The notes under the pieces are model-generated. The model was not told the DNA's origin, ran no database searches, and was given only the letters and a program-made list of their open reading frames with translations. DNA of 56,399 bases, taken from contig JAFYAH010000048.1 in assembly GCA_017540825.1 (NCBI GenBank), positions 1 through 56,399 on the forward strand. Direction: 5' to 3'. How positions within the stretch are numbered: the first letter of the stretch is position 1; each line of letters opens with the position of its first letter. The DNA is from Candidatus Methanomethylophilaceae archaeon (lineage in GTDB: Archaea; Thermoplasmatota; Thermoplasmata; Methanomassiliicoccales; Methanomethylophilaceae). A program made the position numbers and the translations under genes. This document shows, in pieces, positions 1 to 7,660 of the stretch.

Positions 1-120
1 ACGTTACATGCGATCCATGCATGCATCCCCGAAATTGAGGCCGCATACCCCTGTAGAGGCCTTGTCATATGGTGGCGAATCAATCTCACGCGTGCACACG
101 CGCGCAATATAATAGAACCC

Positions 121-177
121 TCATTTCATGTCGAGGTTAGGGTAGATGTATCCGCAGAGGCCGCATCTGTACTTCAT
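121..177 (-). pseudogene. 18-codon rubredoxin-like mini-ORF
   Basis: Seven codons beyond the TAA of the transglutaminase-like gene, in the same frame, an ATG opens an 18-residue reading frame starting MKYRCGLCGYIYPN and ending in TGA. The CxxCGYIY signature is that of the first metal-binding knuckle of rubredoxin-type domains. The second CxxC knuckle is missing, so it cannot form a rubredoxin alone. It may be a remnant of a C-terminal metal-binding tail of the upstream protein or a fragment of a lost rubredoxin. Expression is unknown. Confidence 0.3.
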
Positions 178-195
178 GTCCTGCTGTACGCCTTC

Positions 196-1557
196 TTAGT
201 AGATATCGTTATCATCGCCCAGGACCAGGATGGTGGCCTCGTCGTACTCGTCCCAGTCCTCTCCCACGTGCATCGTGTCGCTGGTGGTCTCGCAGTAGTA
301 GAACTTCAGCCCGTTCTTGGTGTAGTAGCTGCCTCCCTTCACGTAGTCGAGGGCTACCGATCCGGCCATGTGCCCCCCTTCGTCCGGGTAGTCGTAGCCT
401 TCGTAGACCAGCAGGGCGGCGTCGAACCCCATGGCCTTCACGAGGGAGCAGAACAGGATGGACGTGTCCTCGCAGTCTCCCCCTCTCTGAACGAGGGTCT
501 CGATGGGGTATTTCCAGTACTCCCCGGATCTGGACAGCGGCTCGTCGCTCTCGTACGCGGTGGACTTCTGGACGAACTTCAGAACGTATTCGGCGCGATC
601 GAGCTTCGTCATGCCCTCGGTCTTCGCGGCCAGCGTGGACGCTAAGGACCTGATGCTGTCCGACCTGTAGTCGACGAAGCCCATCCTCTCGTCCTCGTCA
701 GGGAACCTGTCGGCCGTGGACTCCCTGCATCTGGCGTAGTCCTGCGCCTCGACGGTCCACTCGAGGGACTGGGGGTCGTCTCCGAGCATCCAGCAGTATC
801 TGCGGTGGATGTCTCCGGCTATCTCGTAGGTCCTGGTCTCCGAACCTTGCGTCCCGTCCTTAAGCGTACCTTTCGCCGTCACCGAGTACTCGCCGGGTAT
901 GAGCCAGAGGGTCCCTTCGGTCTCTCCCACCACCCGGTCGATGTAGTATCTCGAGTACCTGTCGGTAATGGTGACCGCGACGTCCTCGCCGAAGTCCTCG
1001 GACAGGCTCCAGCGCATCTCTCCTTCGCCGTCGAAGAACGTGCTGTCCGACTTCGCGATCAGGCTTATGTCCTCGTTCGCGACGAACGTGTACTCGTCCT
1101 TGTCGGTGAACAGCTTCCCGTCCGGGGTGTACCATCCCAGGAATCTGCTTCCGCTCTCTACCGCCTGCAGCGTCACCGTATCTCCGATGGGGACAGTCCT
1201 GCTCACGGACGCCAGGATGCCGTCCATGCGCAGGAGGTCCAGCATGACGCCCCTCTCGGTCTTGGCGTAAATCGGCGAGTTGTAGGCGAAGAAACTGTAA
1301 GTCTCGGACATCTCGAGCAGGTAGCCGCTCTCGTCGTACCATCCTGTGAAGAGGTAGCCGTCCTTGACGTGGGCTGTGAGCCTGACGTAGTCGTCCGTGC
1401 AGTAGTGGCCCGCCCCGTCGATGCGCTCTATGCCCTCGTCGGCGACCGGCTGGAGCTCGAACCCTATGAAGTAGTCCGGGTCCTCGGCTATCATGTAGCT
1501 GCCCATCGCTCCGCAGAACAGTATGAAGATGCATAGCGCCATCAGAGACTTGGACAT
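196..1557 (-). CDS. membrane-anchored transglutaminase-like protein with InlB-type repeats
   Basis: 453 residues if the start is the ATG at 1557, which places a hydrophobic signal or anchor (LMALCIFILFCGAMGSYMI) at residues 5-23; the frame stays open further upstream but reads as low-complexity Arg-rich shadow. Residues about 50-180 hold two repeats of the extracellular 'GWYD..G' type (TGWYDESGYLL and LGWYTPDGKLF), like Listeria-Bacteroides/InlB B-repeats. The C-terminal third is a transglutaminase-like fold with candidate catalytic Cys in RGGDCEDTS and His in EGGHMAGS. This suggests a secreted, cell-surface cysteine peptidase or cross-linking enzyme; the substrate is unknown. It stands alone downstream of the Cys-rich FeoB-associated gene with a 182-nt gap. 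Confidence 0.7.
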   Translation of the reverse strand: MSKSLMALCIFILFCGAMGSYMIAEDPDYFIGFELQPVADEGIERIDGAGHYCTDDYVRLTAHVKDGYLFTGWYDESGYLLEMSETYSFFAYNSPIYAKTERGVMLDLLRMDGILASVSRTVPIGDTVTLQAVESGSRFLGWYTPDGKLFTDKDEYTFVANEDISLIAKSDSTFFDGEGEMRWSLSEDFGEDVAVTITDRYSRYYIDRVVGETEGTLWLIPGEYSVTAKGTLKDGTQGSETRTYEIAGDIHRRYCWMLGDDPQSLEWTVEAQDYARCRESTADRFPDEDERMGFVDYRSDSIRSLASTLAAKTEGMTKLDRAEYVLKFVQKSTAYESDEPLSRSGEYWKYPIETLVQRGGDCEDTSILFCSLVKAMGFDAALLVYEGYDYPDEGGHMAGSVALDYVKGGSYYTKNGLKFYYCETTSDTMHVGEDWDEYDEATILVLGDDNDIY

Positions 1558-1739
1558 GCTCGCGTACCCTTCTGGAATATGGGCTCGTTTCTTTAATAGG
1601 GTTGCGGGCCACAGCGATCTGGCCTTTCGGGGATCTTCTAAAGCTGGAATATGTCGAGAGGGGTGGCGGCGGCACGCTTTCCGACACAAGCGCACCGTCG
1701 CCGGCAAAAAGGTTTGGCAGAGGTCGCAGTCTGCAGGTC

Positions 1740-1934
1740 TCACGCTGGCCCGCTTCGGTCGTCCTTCCTGCAGCAGTCCTCGATGTCCACGTTGGGGCCC
1801 GAGCATCTGCTGCATTTCGTGCATCCGCATCCGCAGTCGTTCTTGCCCTTGCGCCTGTTGTTGACGAGATGGGCGATCGCCGCGGCGACCATCAGGACGA
1901 TGATCGCCAGCACGATCAGGCTCCCGGTGCTCAT
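1740..1934 (-). CDS. FeoB-associated Cys-rich membrane protein
   Basis: 64 residues: one N-terminal transmembrane helix (about residues 5-25), then a short basic stretch (NNRRKGK) and a Cys-rich tail with CGCGCTKCSRC and DCCRK. This layout matches the small FeoB-associated Cys-rich membrane proteins that end many feo operons and are thought to assist ferrous-iron transport or its control. The ATG overlaps the feoB stop as ATGA, so translation is probably coupled. The longer upstream frame is only an overlap with feoB. The cysteines may bind iron or a cluster; that is inference. Confidence 0.8.
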   Translation of the reverse strand: MSTGSLIVLAIIVLMVAAAIAHLVNNRRKGKNDCGCGCTKCSRCSGPNVDIEDCCRKDDRSGPA

Positions 1935-4075
1935 TCCGTCTTCACCTCTTCGGAATCGTTCAGCTGTCTGAACGGGTCCTTTGCCCATACCAGGTATGCG
2001 ATGATGGCTATGTTGACTATGCACAGCACGTACGACAGCGTTCCGACCTCCTGCCCGACGATGGTCCCGTACACGGCGAAGACTATCACCGACACGAGGT
2101 AGGCGATGAAGCACTGCCAGAGGACGGCGAATCCAGTGCTCTTCCAGGTTCTGAGCTCCCTGTGCATCGCCCCTATGGCCGCGAAGCAGGGCGCGCAGAG
2201 CAGGTTGAAGGTCAGGAACGACAAGGCTCCAGCCTTTCCGAGCAGATACGCCAGCACCTCCCAGATCTCCTCCCCTTCTTCGCTGATCTCCTCGACGCTG
2301 AACAGGGTGCCCATGGTAGCGATGAGGTTCTCCTTAGCCACAAGGCCGGTGATCGCGGCCACCGAGAACTCCCAGTTGTCTCCCCATCCGAGCGGCATGA
2401 AGACGTACTTGAGGCCTTCGCCGCACCAGGCGAGTATGGAGTCTCCGATGTCGACCATGTTGAGCCCGAAGTCGTAGCTGCAGAGGAACCATATGAGGAT
2501 GGACGAGAGCAGGATTATCGTCGCCGCCTTCTTCACGAACGCCCAGGCTCTGTCGAACACGGACTTGGCCACGTTGAACAGCCTAGGCGAATGGTAGGGC
2601 GGCAGCTCCATGATGAACGGCGCCGGGGTGCCTGAGAACTTCTTCAGCTTCTTCATCACGACTCCTGTCAGGATGACCACCGCTATCCCGAGGATGTACG
2701 AGTACAGCCCTACCAGGACGCTGCCGCCGAAAAGGGCTCCGGCGATCATGGCGATGACGGGAAGCTTGGCTCCGCACGGCATGAACGTGACGGACATCGC
2801 GGTGATGCGGCGGTCGCTCTCGCTCTCGATGGTCCTGGAGGCCATGACGCCGGGGACCCCGCAGCCGATTCCGACCAGGAGCGGGATGAACGACTTCCCG
2901 GAGAGGCCGAAGTACCTGAACAGGCGGTCCATGACGAACGCGACGCGGGCCATGTAGCCGATCTCCTCGAGGATGACCAGGCACAGGAACAGGATTATCA
3001 TCTGAGGCAGGAATCCGAGCACGGCTCCGACTCCGCCGATGATGCCGTCGACCAGGAGGCCGGAGAGCCAGGGCTCGACGTTGTTCTCCTCGCACCATCC
3101 GGCCACGTCCTCGCCGAATCCCTCGAACCAGTCGTTGAGCCATCCGGTCGCCCAGGCTCCAGGCGAAGTCCCCCATGTGCTGTCGTACATGGCGATGAAG
3201 TAGATCAGCGCCATGATGCCTATGAAGATGGGTATGCCCAGCCACCTGTTCGTGACTATGCGGTCCACCCTGTCGGACAGCGTCCCTTGCTCGTCGCGAG
3301 GGGCGCGCTTTACGTTCTTTCCGACGATCTCCGCGATCTTGTTGTACCTGCTGTCGGCGACGATCGAGTCCGCGCTGTCGTCGAACTCGTCCTCGAAGGC
3401 GTCGATCGCGGACTTTATCCCGTTCCTGGCGCCCGGCGCCTTCTCGACGACGTCGTCATCCCCCTCGAGCAGCTTGATGGCGTAGAACCTTATGCTGTCG
3501 TCGGGGACCTTGCCCTCCAAGGCTTTCTCGGCGGCGGACACAGCGCTCTCGAAGGAGCTCCCGTATCTGATCGGGACAGGCCTGGACTTGGATCCGGCCA
3601 CCTGTTCGATTTTGGTCACGAGCTCGTCTATCCCGGTCTTCTTGGCCGCTGATATCGGTATCACGGGGACGCCCAGGTCCTTCGAGAGGCCGTCCACGTC
3701 GATCTTGTCCCCGGAGCTCTGTACCATGTCCATCATGTTCAGCGCCACGACCATGGGGGTTCCCATGTCGATCAGCTGCAGGGTCAGGAACAGGTTCCTT
3801 TCGAGGTTGGTGGCGTCGACGATGTTGATCAGGGCGTCGGGCTTGTCGTTCACAATGAAGTTCCTGCTGACGATCTCCTCGGGCGAATAAGGCGACATGG
3901 AGTAGATCCCGGGAAGGTCCACCAGCTCCGAGCTGGTTCCGCGGATCTTTCCGACTTTCTTATCGATCGTCACCCCAGGCCAGTTGCCGACGCGCTGGGA
4001 TGCGCCGGTCAGAGCGTTGAACAGGGTCGTCTTGCCGCAGTTAGGGTTGCCTGCCAATGCTATAGTGTAGCTCAT
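1931..4075 (-). CDS. feoB: ferrous iron transporter FeoB
   Basis: 714 residues, normal for FeoB. The N-terminal GTPase domain shows G1 GNPNCGKTT (residues 9-17), G3 VDLPGIY and G4 NMMD. It is followed by a helical GDI-like linker and a polytopic membrane domain with the two Gate motifs (GIGCGVPGVMASRTIES and a later LLCAPCFAAIGAMHREL). It imports Fe2+ across the cytoplasmic membrane, driven or gated by GTP. It follows the two feoA genes, 48 nt after the stop of the second, and its stop overlaps the start of the Cys-rich membrane protein. Control is probably through the palindrome at 4644-4657. Confidence 0.97.
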   Translation of the reverse strand: MSYTIALAGNPNCGKTTLFNALTGASQRVGNWPGVTIDKKVGKIRGTSSELVDLPGIYSMSPYSPEEIVSRNFIVNDKPDALINIVDATNLERNLFLTLQLIDMGTPMVVALNMMDMVQSSGDKIDVDGLSKDLGVPVIPISAAKKTGIDELVTKIEQVAGSKSRPVPIRYGSSFESAVSAAEKALEGKVPDDSIRFYAIKLLEGDDDVVEKAPGARNGIKSAIDAFEDEFDDSADSIVADSRYNKIAEIVGKNVKRAPRDEQGTLSDRVDRIVTNRWLGIPIFIGIMALIYFIAMYDSTWGTSPGAWATGWLNDWFEGFGEDVAGWCEENNVEPWLSGLLVDGIIGGVGAVLGFLPQMIILFLCLVILEEIGYMARVAFVMDRLFRYFGLSGKSFIPLLVGIGCGVPGVMASRTIESESDRRITAMSVTFMPCGAKLPVIAMIAGALFGGSVLVGLYSYILGIAVVILTGVVMKKLKKFSGTPAPFIMELPPYHSPRLFNVAKSVFDRAWAFVKKAATIILLSSILIWFLCSYDFGLNMVDIGDSILAWCGEGLKYVFMPLGWGDNWEFSVAAITGLVAKENLIATMGTLFSVEEISEEGEEIWEVLAYLLGKAGALSFLTFNLLCAPCFAAIGAMHRELRTWKSTGFAVLWQCFIAYLVSVIVFAVYGTIVGQEVGTLSYVLCIVNIAIIAYLVWAKDPFRQLNDSEEVKTE

Positions 4076-4123
4076 TTCATGCTCCTGCTTTGCGGAACGA
4101 AGCGTCCGAAAGCCTTTGTAAGG

Positions 4124-4345
4124 TCATTCGACCTCTACCATCTCCGCGTATTCTTTCCTGAGGCTCAGCTCGTATCCCCTGACCGTGATCTCGACAGGGT
4201 CTCCAAGCGGCGCCACCTTCCGCACGAAAATCGAGCATCCTTTGGTGATGCCCATGTCCATGATGTGCCTCTTCACAGCCCCTTCGCCATGTATCTTGAC
4301 GACCTTGACCGTGGAGCCGATAGAAGCCTCCTTAAGCGTCATCAT
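4124..4345 (-). CDS. feoA: FeoA domain protein (second copy)
   Basis: 73 residues forming one SH3-like FeoA domain (MTLKEASIGSTVKVVKIHGE, then MDMGITKGCSIFVRKVAPLG). FeoA is a small cytosolic partner that binds FeoB and is needed for efficient ferrous-iron uptake. Its start overlaps the end of the first feoA by 14 nt, showing tight co-translation, and feoB follows. Two adjacent feoA genes are common in archaeal and clostridial feo operons. Two alternative ATG codons begin the frame. Confidence 0.93.
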   Translation of the reverse strand: MMTLKEASIGSTVKVVKIHGEGAVKRHIMDMGITKGCSIFVRKVAPLGDPVEITVRGYELSLRKEYAEMVEVE

Positions 4346-4640
4346 AGGAACCAGCTCGCTGCGCGACTATGATCTTGGAGGCCATCGCGGCGTCTATGGC
4401 GACTCTCGATCCCTTGACGTCGACGATGATGTTGCCCTTCACCGTGTTTATCACTCTGACTGCAGTGCCTGGGAGGAACCCTAGCTCGGAGAGGTACTTC
4501 TTCACCTCGTCCTTTCCGGAGATCCTCACGATCTCGCCGTTCTCGGCGTTCCGGAGAAAGGACAGCGGCATCTGGGGCCCGGTGCTCTCGCGGAGGCCGG
4601 CTCCAGCCACCATGATGTTCATTGCAGAGATGGAACTCAT
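4332..4640 (-). CDS. feoA: FeoA domain protein (first gene of feo operon)
   Basis: 102 residues if the ATG at 4640 is used. The FeoA core starts near residue 24 (MPLSFLRNAENGEIVRISG) and contains LGFLPGTAVRVINTVKG. The TATA-like sequence at 4664-4674 predicts transcription starting about 4644, only a few bases before this ATG, so a leaderless mRNA from 4640 is likely; otherwise MPLSF would be the start and the first 23 residues would not be translated. It leads the operon feoA-feoA-feoB-Cys-rich protein. Role: FeoB partner in Fe2+ uptake. Confidence 0.9.
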   Translation of the reverse strand: MSSISAMNIMVAGAGLRESTGPQMPLSFLRNAENGEIVRISGKDEVKKYLSELGFLPGTAVRVINTVKGNIIVDVKGSRVAIDAAMASKIIVAQRAGSYDDA

Positions 4641-4643
4641 GAA

Positions 4644-4657
4644 TTAGGTATTCCTAA
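4644..4657. promoter_or_regulatory. DtxR/IdeR-like operator of the feo operon
   Basis: A perfect 5-bp inverted repeat TTAGG-TATT-CCTAA, with AA/AA flanks extending the symmetry. This is the core of DtxR/IdeR/MntR-family iron boxes. It lies between the TATA-like element (4664-4674, minus strand) and the feoA ATG (4640), covering the expected transcription start, where an iron-loaded repressor would block initiation. No dtxR gene is visible in the window, so the regulator is inferred. Confidence 0.6.
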
Positions 4658-4662
4658 AATTG

Positions 4663-4675
4663 TTATTTATAATTT
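4663..4675 (-). promoter_or_regulatory. TATA box of the feo operon
   Basis: On the minus strand an AAATTATAAATAA stretch is centred about 29 nt upstream of the feoA ATG, the spacing of archaeal TATA boxes serving leaderless transcripts. It abuts the DtxR-like palindrome. Confidence 0.5.
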
Positions 4676-4824
4676 AGTCTCTCCAAAATATTTTTCGCCT
4701 AGTTTAACATCAATTATTTCCGTTCATCCGAATCCATCTCGGCTAGCAGCCTAAGGTCGCGGGCTCCACGTCCAGCAGGCGCTCGCATGAAGCTTGAAGT
4801 CCCAGAGCGTCTTCTGTAGGAGGC

Positions 4825-4835
4825 TTTATTAAAAT
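4825..4835 (+). promoter_or_regulatory. TATA box of fhs
   Basis: TTTATTAAAAT is centred 24 nt before the fhs ATG at 4854, implying initiation at or next to the start codon (leaderless mRNA). No Shine-Dalgarno-like sequence precedes the ATG. Confidence 0.5.
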
Positions 4836-4853
4836 CTACTGACTGGCACGGTC

Positions 4854-6527
4854 ATGCAGGCTGACATAGACATCGCCCAGTCGGCGAAGGTCAAACCCAT
4901 CAAAGAGATAGCTGCGAAGATAGGGCTGTCAGAGGACGAGATCGTTCCCTACGGGAAATACATCGCGAAGGTGCCTCTGAACGTCATCGACAAATACAAG
5001 GACCGCAAGAACGGGAAGCTGGTCATGGTCACCGCGATCACGCCTACGCCCGCGGGAGAAGGCAAGACCGTGACGACGATCAGCCTAATCCAGGGCCTCG
5101 GCCGCCTGGGCAAGAACGTCGTGGGGGCGCTGAGGGAGCCCTCCATAGGCCCGACCTTCGGAGTAAAAGGCGGAGCGACCGGGGGCGGGTACGCCCAAGT
5201 CTATCCGATGTGGGACATCGATCTGCATTTCACCGGGGACATCCACGCGGTCACAGCCGCCCACAACCTGCTCTCGTCGATAATCGACAACCAGCTGGTG
5301 AGGGACAATCCTCTGGGCATAGACCCCACGAAGATCGTCCTCAAGAAGGCCATGGACATCAACGCGAGGGAGCTCAGGAACATAGTGGTGGGGCTCGGCA
5401 ACGACAGGACCCTGGGAGGCGTGCCCCACGAGGCCGGATTCCTCATAACGTCCGCCTCCGAGATATCCGCCATCCTCGCCCTGTCCGTTTCCCGCGAGGA
5501 CCTGAGGCGCAGGCTGGAGAGCATGGTCGTCGCGTACACCCAGGACAACAAGCAGATCACGGTGAAGGACCTGGGATGCGTCGGGGCTCTGATGGTGCTC
5601 CTCAAGGACGCCATAAACCCCAATCTCGTCCAGACCCTGGAGGGGCAGCCCGTGTTCGTCCACGGGTTCCCGTTCGCCAACATAGCCCACGGGACCAACA
5701 GCCTCATAGCCACGAAGACGGCGCTGAAGCTCGGGGACTACGTCATAACCGAGGCGGGCTTCGCTTCCGACCTGGGCGGGGAGAAGTTCATGGACATAGT
5801 CTGCAGGCAGGGCGGCATGTCGCCCGACTGCGTCGTGATCGTCGCTTCCATCAAGGCCCTCATGACGCACGGCGGAGGGGTTCTGGAGGACGAGTCCACC
5901 CTGACCTTGGAGAACCTCCGCAAAGGCATGTGCAACCTGGACAAGCACATAGAGAACATGTCCTACTACGGCGTGCCCATAGTCGTGGCCATCAACCACT
6001 TCGCTCAGGACAAGCCCGAGGAGATAGAGCTCATCCGCCAGCACTGCAAGGACATGGGCGTCAGCGTGGCGTTCTCCGACGGGTTCATCGAAGGAGGCAA
6101 GGGCGCCGAGGAGATAGCGAAGGCGGTCATCGAAGCCGTCGAGAAGCCCAAGGACTTCAAGCTGCTCTACGACCTGGACTCCTCGGTAAAGGACAAGATC
6201 GACACCGTCGCCAGGAAGATCTACGGGGCGGACGGGGTCGTGTACTCCGCTGCGGCCGAGAAGGCGATCGCCAACATCGTCGCCAACGGATACGGAGGGC
6301 TTCCGGTATGCATAGCCAAGACCCAGGCCTCCCTTACTGACGACTCCAAGGTCAAGGGCGCTCCGAAGGGATGGAAGCTCAACGTGAGAGAGGTCTGGCT
6401 CTCAGCCGGAGCAGGGTTCATCGTGCCCGTCTGCGGCACCCTGACGCTGATGCCGGGTCTTCCGAAGGTCCCTGCGGCTATGAGGATGGACCTCAATCCG
6501 GATGGGACCATAGTGGGCCTGAAGTGA
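4854..6527 (+). CDS. fhs: formate-tetrahydrofolate ligase
   Basis: 557 residues, the usual length. It catalyses ATP-dependent formation of 10-formyl-tetrahydrofolate from formate. The P-loop TPTPAGEGKTVTT is near residue 65, followed by REPSIGPTFGVKGGATGGGY, GIDPTKIVLKKAMDINAR and PVFVHGFPFANIAHGTNS, all hallmarks of the family. The C-terminus has the LMPGLPKVPAAMRMDL signature. The gene stands alone with its own promoter and shares a terminator with the convergent Sel1 gene. Methanogens normally use tetrahydromethanopterin, so this enzyme points to a folate-based one-carbon supply for biosynthesis and probably an origin by transfer from bacteria (inference). Confidence 0.97.
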   Translation: MQADIDIAQSAKVKPIKEIAAKIGLSEDEIVPYGKYIAKVPLNVIDKYKDRKNGKLVMVTAITPTPAGEGKTVTTISLIQGLGRLGKNVVGALREPSIGPTFGVKGGATGGGYAQVYPMWDIDLHFTGDIHAVTAAHNLLSSIIDNQLVRDNPLGIDPTKIVLKKAMDINARELRNIVVGLGNDRTLGGVPHEAGFLITSASEISAILALSVSREDLRRRLESMVVAYTQDNKQITVKDLGCVGALMVLLKDAINPNLVQTLEGQPVFVHGFPFANIAHGTNSLIATKTALKLGDYVITEAGFASDLGGEKFMDIVCRQGGMSPDCVVIVASIKALMTHGGGVLEDESTLTLENLRKGMCNLDKHIENMSYYGVPIVVAINHFAQDKPEEIELIRQHCKDMGVSVAFSDGFIEGGKGAEEIAKAVIEAVEKPKDFKLLYDLDSSVKDKIDTVARKIYGADGVVYSAAAEKAIANIVANGYGGLPVCIAKTQASLTDDSKVKGAPKGWKLNVREVWLSAGAGFIVPVCGTLTLMPGLPKVPAAMRMDLNPDGTIVGLK

Positions 6528-6534
6528 GAACAAC

Positions 6535-6557
6535 GAGGAGGGGGTCTCCCTCTCCTC
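6535..6557. terminator. hairpin between convergent fhs and Sel1 genes
   Basis: A 10-bp stem (GAGGAGGGGG with CCCTCTCCTC, one G-U pair) and TCT loop, placed directly between the two convergent stop codons. It can act in both directions. Confidence 0.5.
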
Positions 6558-6559
6558 TC

Positions 6560-7495
6560 TTAAAGCATATCGGAAAGCGGAGTCTTGCCGTCGGCGACGC
6601 TGTACCAGCGGTCGGCCATGGCTCTGTTGGTGCGTACCCCCTCTCCTTTTAGGTACATGTTCCCAAGGAGCACCTGGGCGCCTCTGTGGCCTTTCCTGGC
6701 GGCAGACTCGAGGAACCTGAACGCAGAGGCGGTGTCCTTCTCGCATCCGCATCCTGACCTGTACATCTGCCCCAGTATGAACATGGCTTCGACGTTGTAG
6801 TTCAAGGCCGCCTTCTCTATCCATCTGAACGCTGTGGTGGCGTTGGGGGACATCACTCCCTCTCCTTTGAGGTACATGAGGCCCACCCGGATCTGCGCGC
6901 GGGTATCCCCCAGTGCGTTGGCCGAGTCCTTCAAGCACTTTATGGCCTAGTTCGGCGTCTGCTTTACGCCGTGGCCATCGAGGTACATCACTCCCAGGTA
7001 GTAAAGGGCGTTTAGGTCTCCCCCTTCGTAGGACGCGCTCATATGCTTGAATGCCTTCTCGTAGTCCTTCGCGACCCCGAGGCCGTGATAGTAGATCATC
7101 CCCAGGAAGTACTGAGCCACAGGGGTGTTGACCTGCTCGCGGTCGCTGAGTATGTCTAAGGCTTCCTTGTAGCGGCTGCTGTCTTTGTTGAGGATAAAGA
7201 GTCTCGCCCTCTCCAGCGGATCCTTCTTTTCCAGGGGCGACTCCATGCGTTCTCTTATCGTTCCTACAGATAAAACGTTTATGTTGTCATGGTCCAGGCC
7301 ATAGTTTTGATGATAACGAGGCATGGGAACAGCGTTCGAAAGGCTTTCCGGGAGCAGCCGGGACTTGCTTATGCTAACGTCTGCCATCGCTTCTGCTGAC
7401 GCAGCCAAAGAGCACCTAGACGAGACGGCGCAAGTTGTCGGCAGGGCGCAGCTCTCTGCGATTTTTCCGATACGACCTGTCATAGCGATTGCCAT
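6560..7495 (-). CDS. Sel1-repeat protein with in-frame TAG
   Basis: 311 residues if the TAG at 6947-6949 (codon 183) is read through. Both sides are the same frame and the repeat register continues without loss: GHGVKQTPN, TAG, AIKCLKDSA. The TAG falls where Sel1 repeats usually have the Lys of a D..KA motif. Sel1 units include FLGMIYYHGLGVAKDYEKAF, YLGVMYLDGHGVKQTPN, VGLMYLKGEGV, LGQMYRSGCG and LGNMYLKGEGVRTN. Such solenoids mediate protein-protein contacts; a role is not predictable. A TATA box at 7518-7526 supports a leaderless start at ATG 7495, though the first 57 residues are not repeat-like and ATG 7324 is an alternative. Either a pyrrolysine or amber read-through protein, or a nonsense-mutated pseudogene. 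Confidence 0.7.
6947..6949 (-). other. in-frame amber codon in Sel1 gene
   Basis: TAG on the minus strand inside an otherwise continuous Sel1-repeat frame. No start codon with a plausible ribosome site follows at once, so the downstream half would be untranslated unless the amber codon is decoded. Confidence 0.75.
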
Positions 7496-7517
7496 GTTAC
7501 GATACTAGGCACGGTCA

Positions 7518-7526
7518 GTATATAAT
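7518..7526 (-). promoter_or_regulatory. TATA box of the minus-strand Sel1 gene
   Basis: ATTATATAC on the minus strand, about 27 nt upstream of the ATG at 7495, consistent with a leaderless transcript. Confidence 0.45.
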
Positions 7527-7660
7527 GCTGAGAAGGGGAGGGGTGGCCGAAAGTGGCAGGATGCCGCCGGTCTCCGAAGACCTCTGGGGGCCATGACAGA
7601 GACTCGTACCTGTATAACCGTAAGTCAGAGTTCTAATATCTGTTTCAATATGCGCGATTC

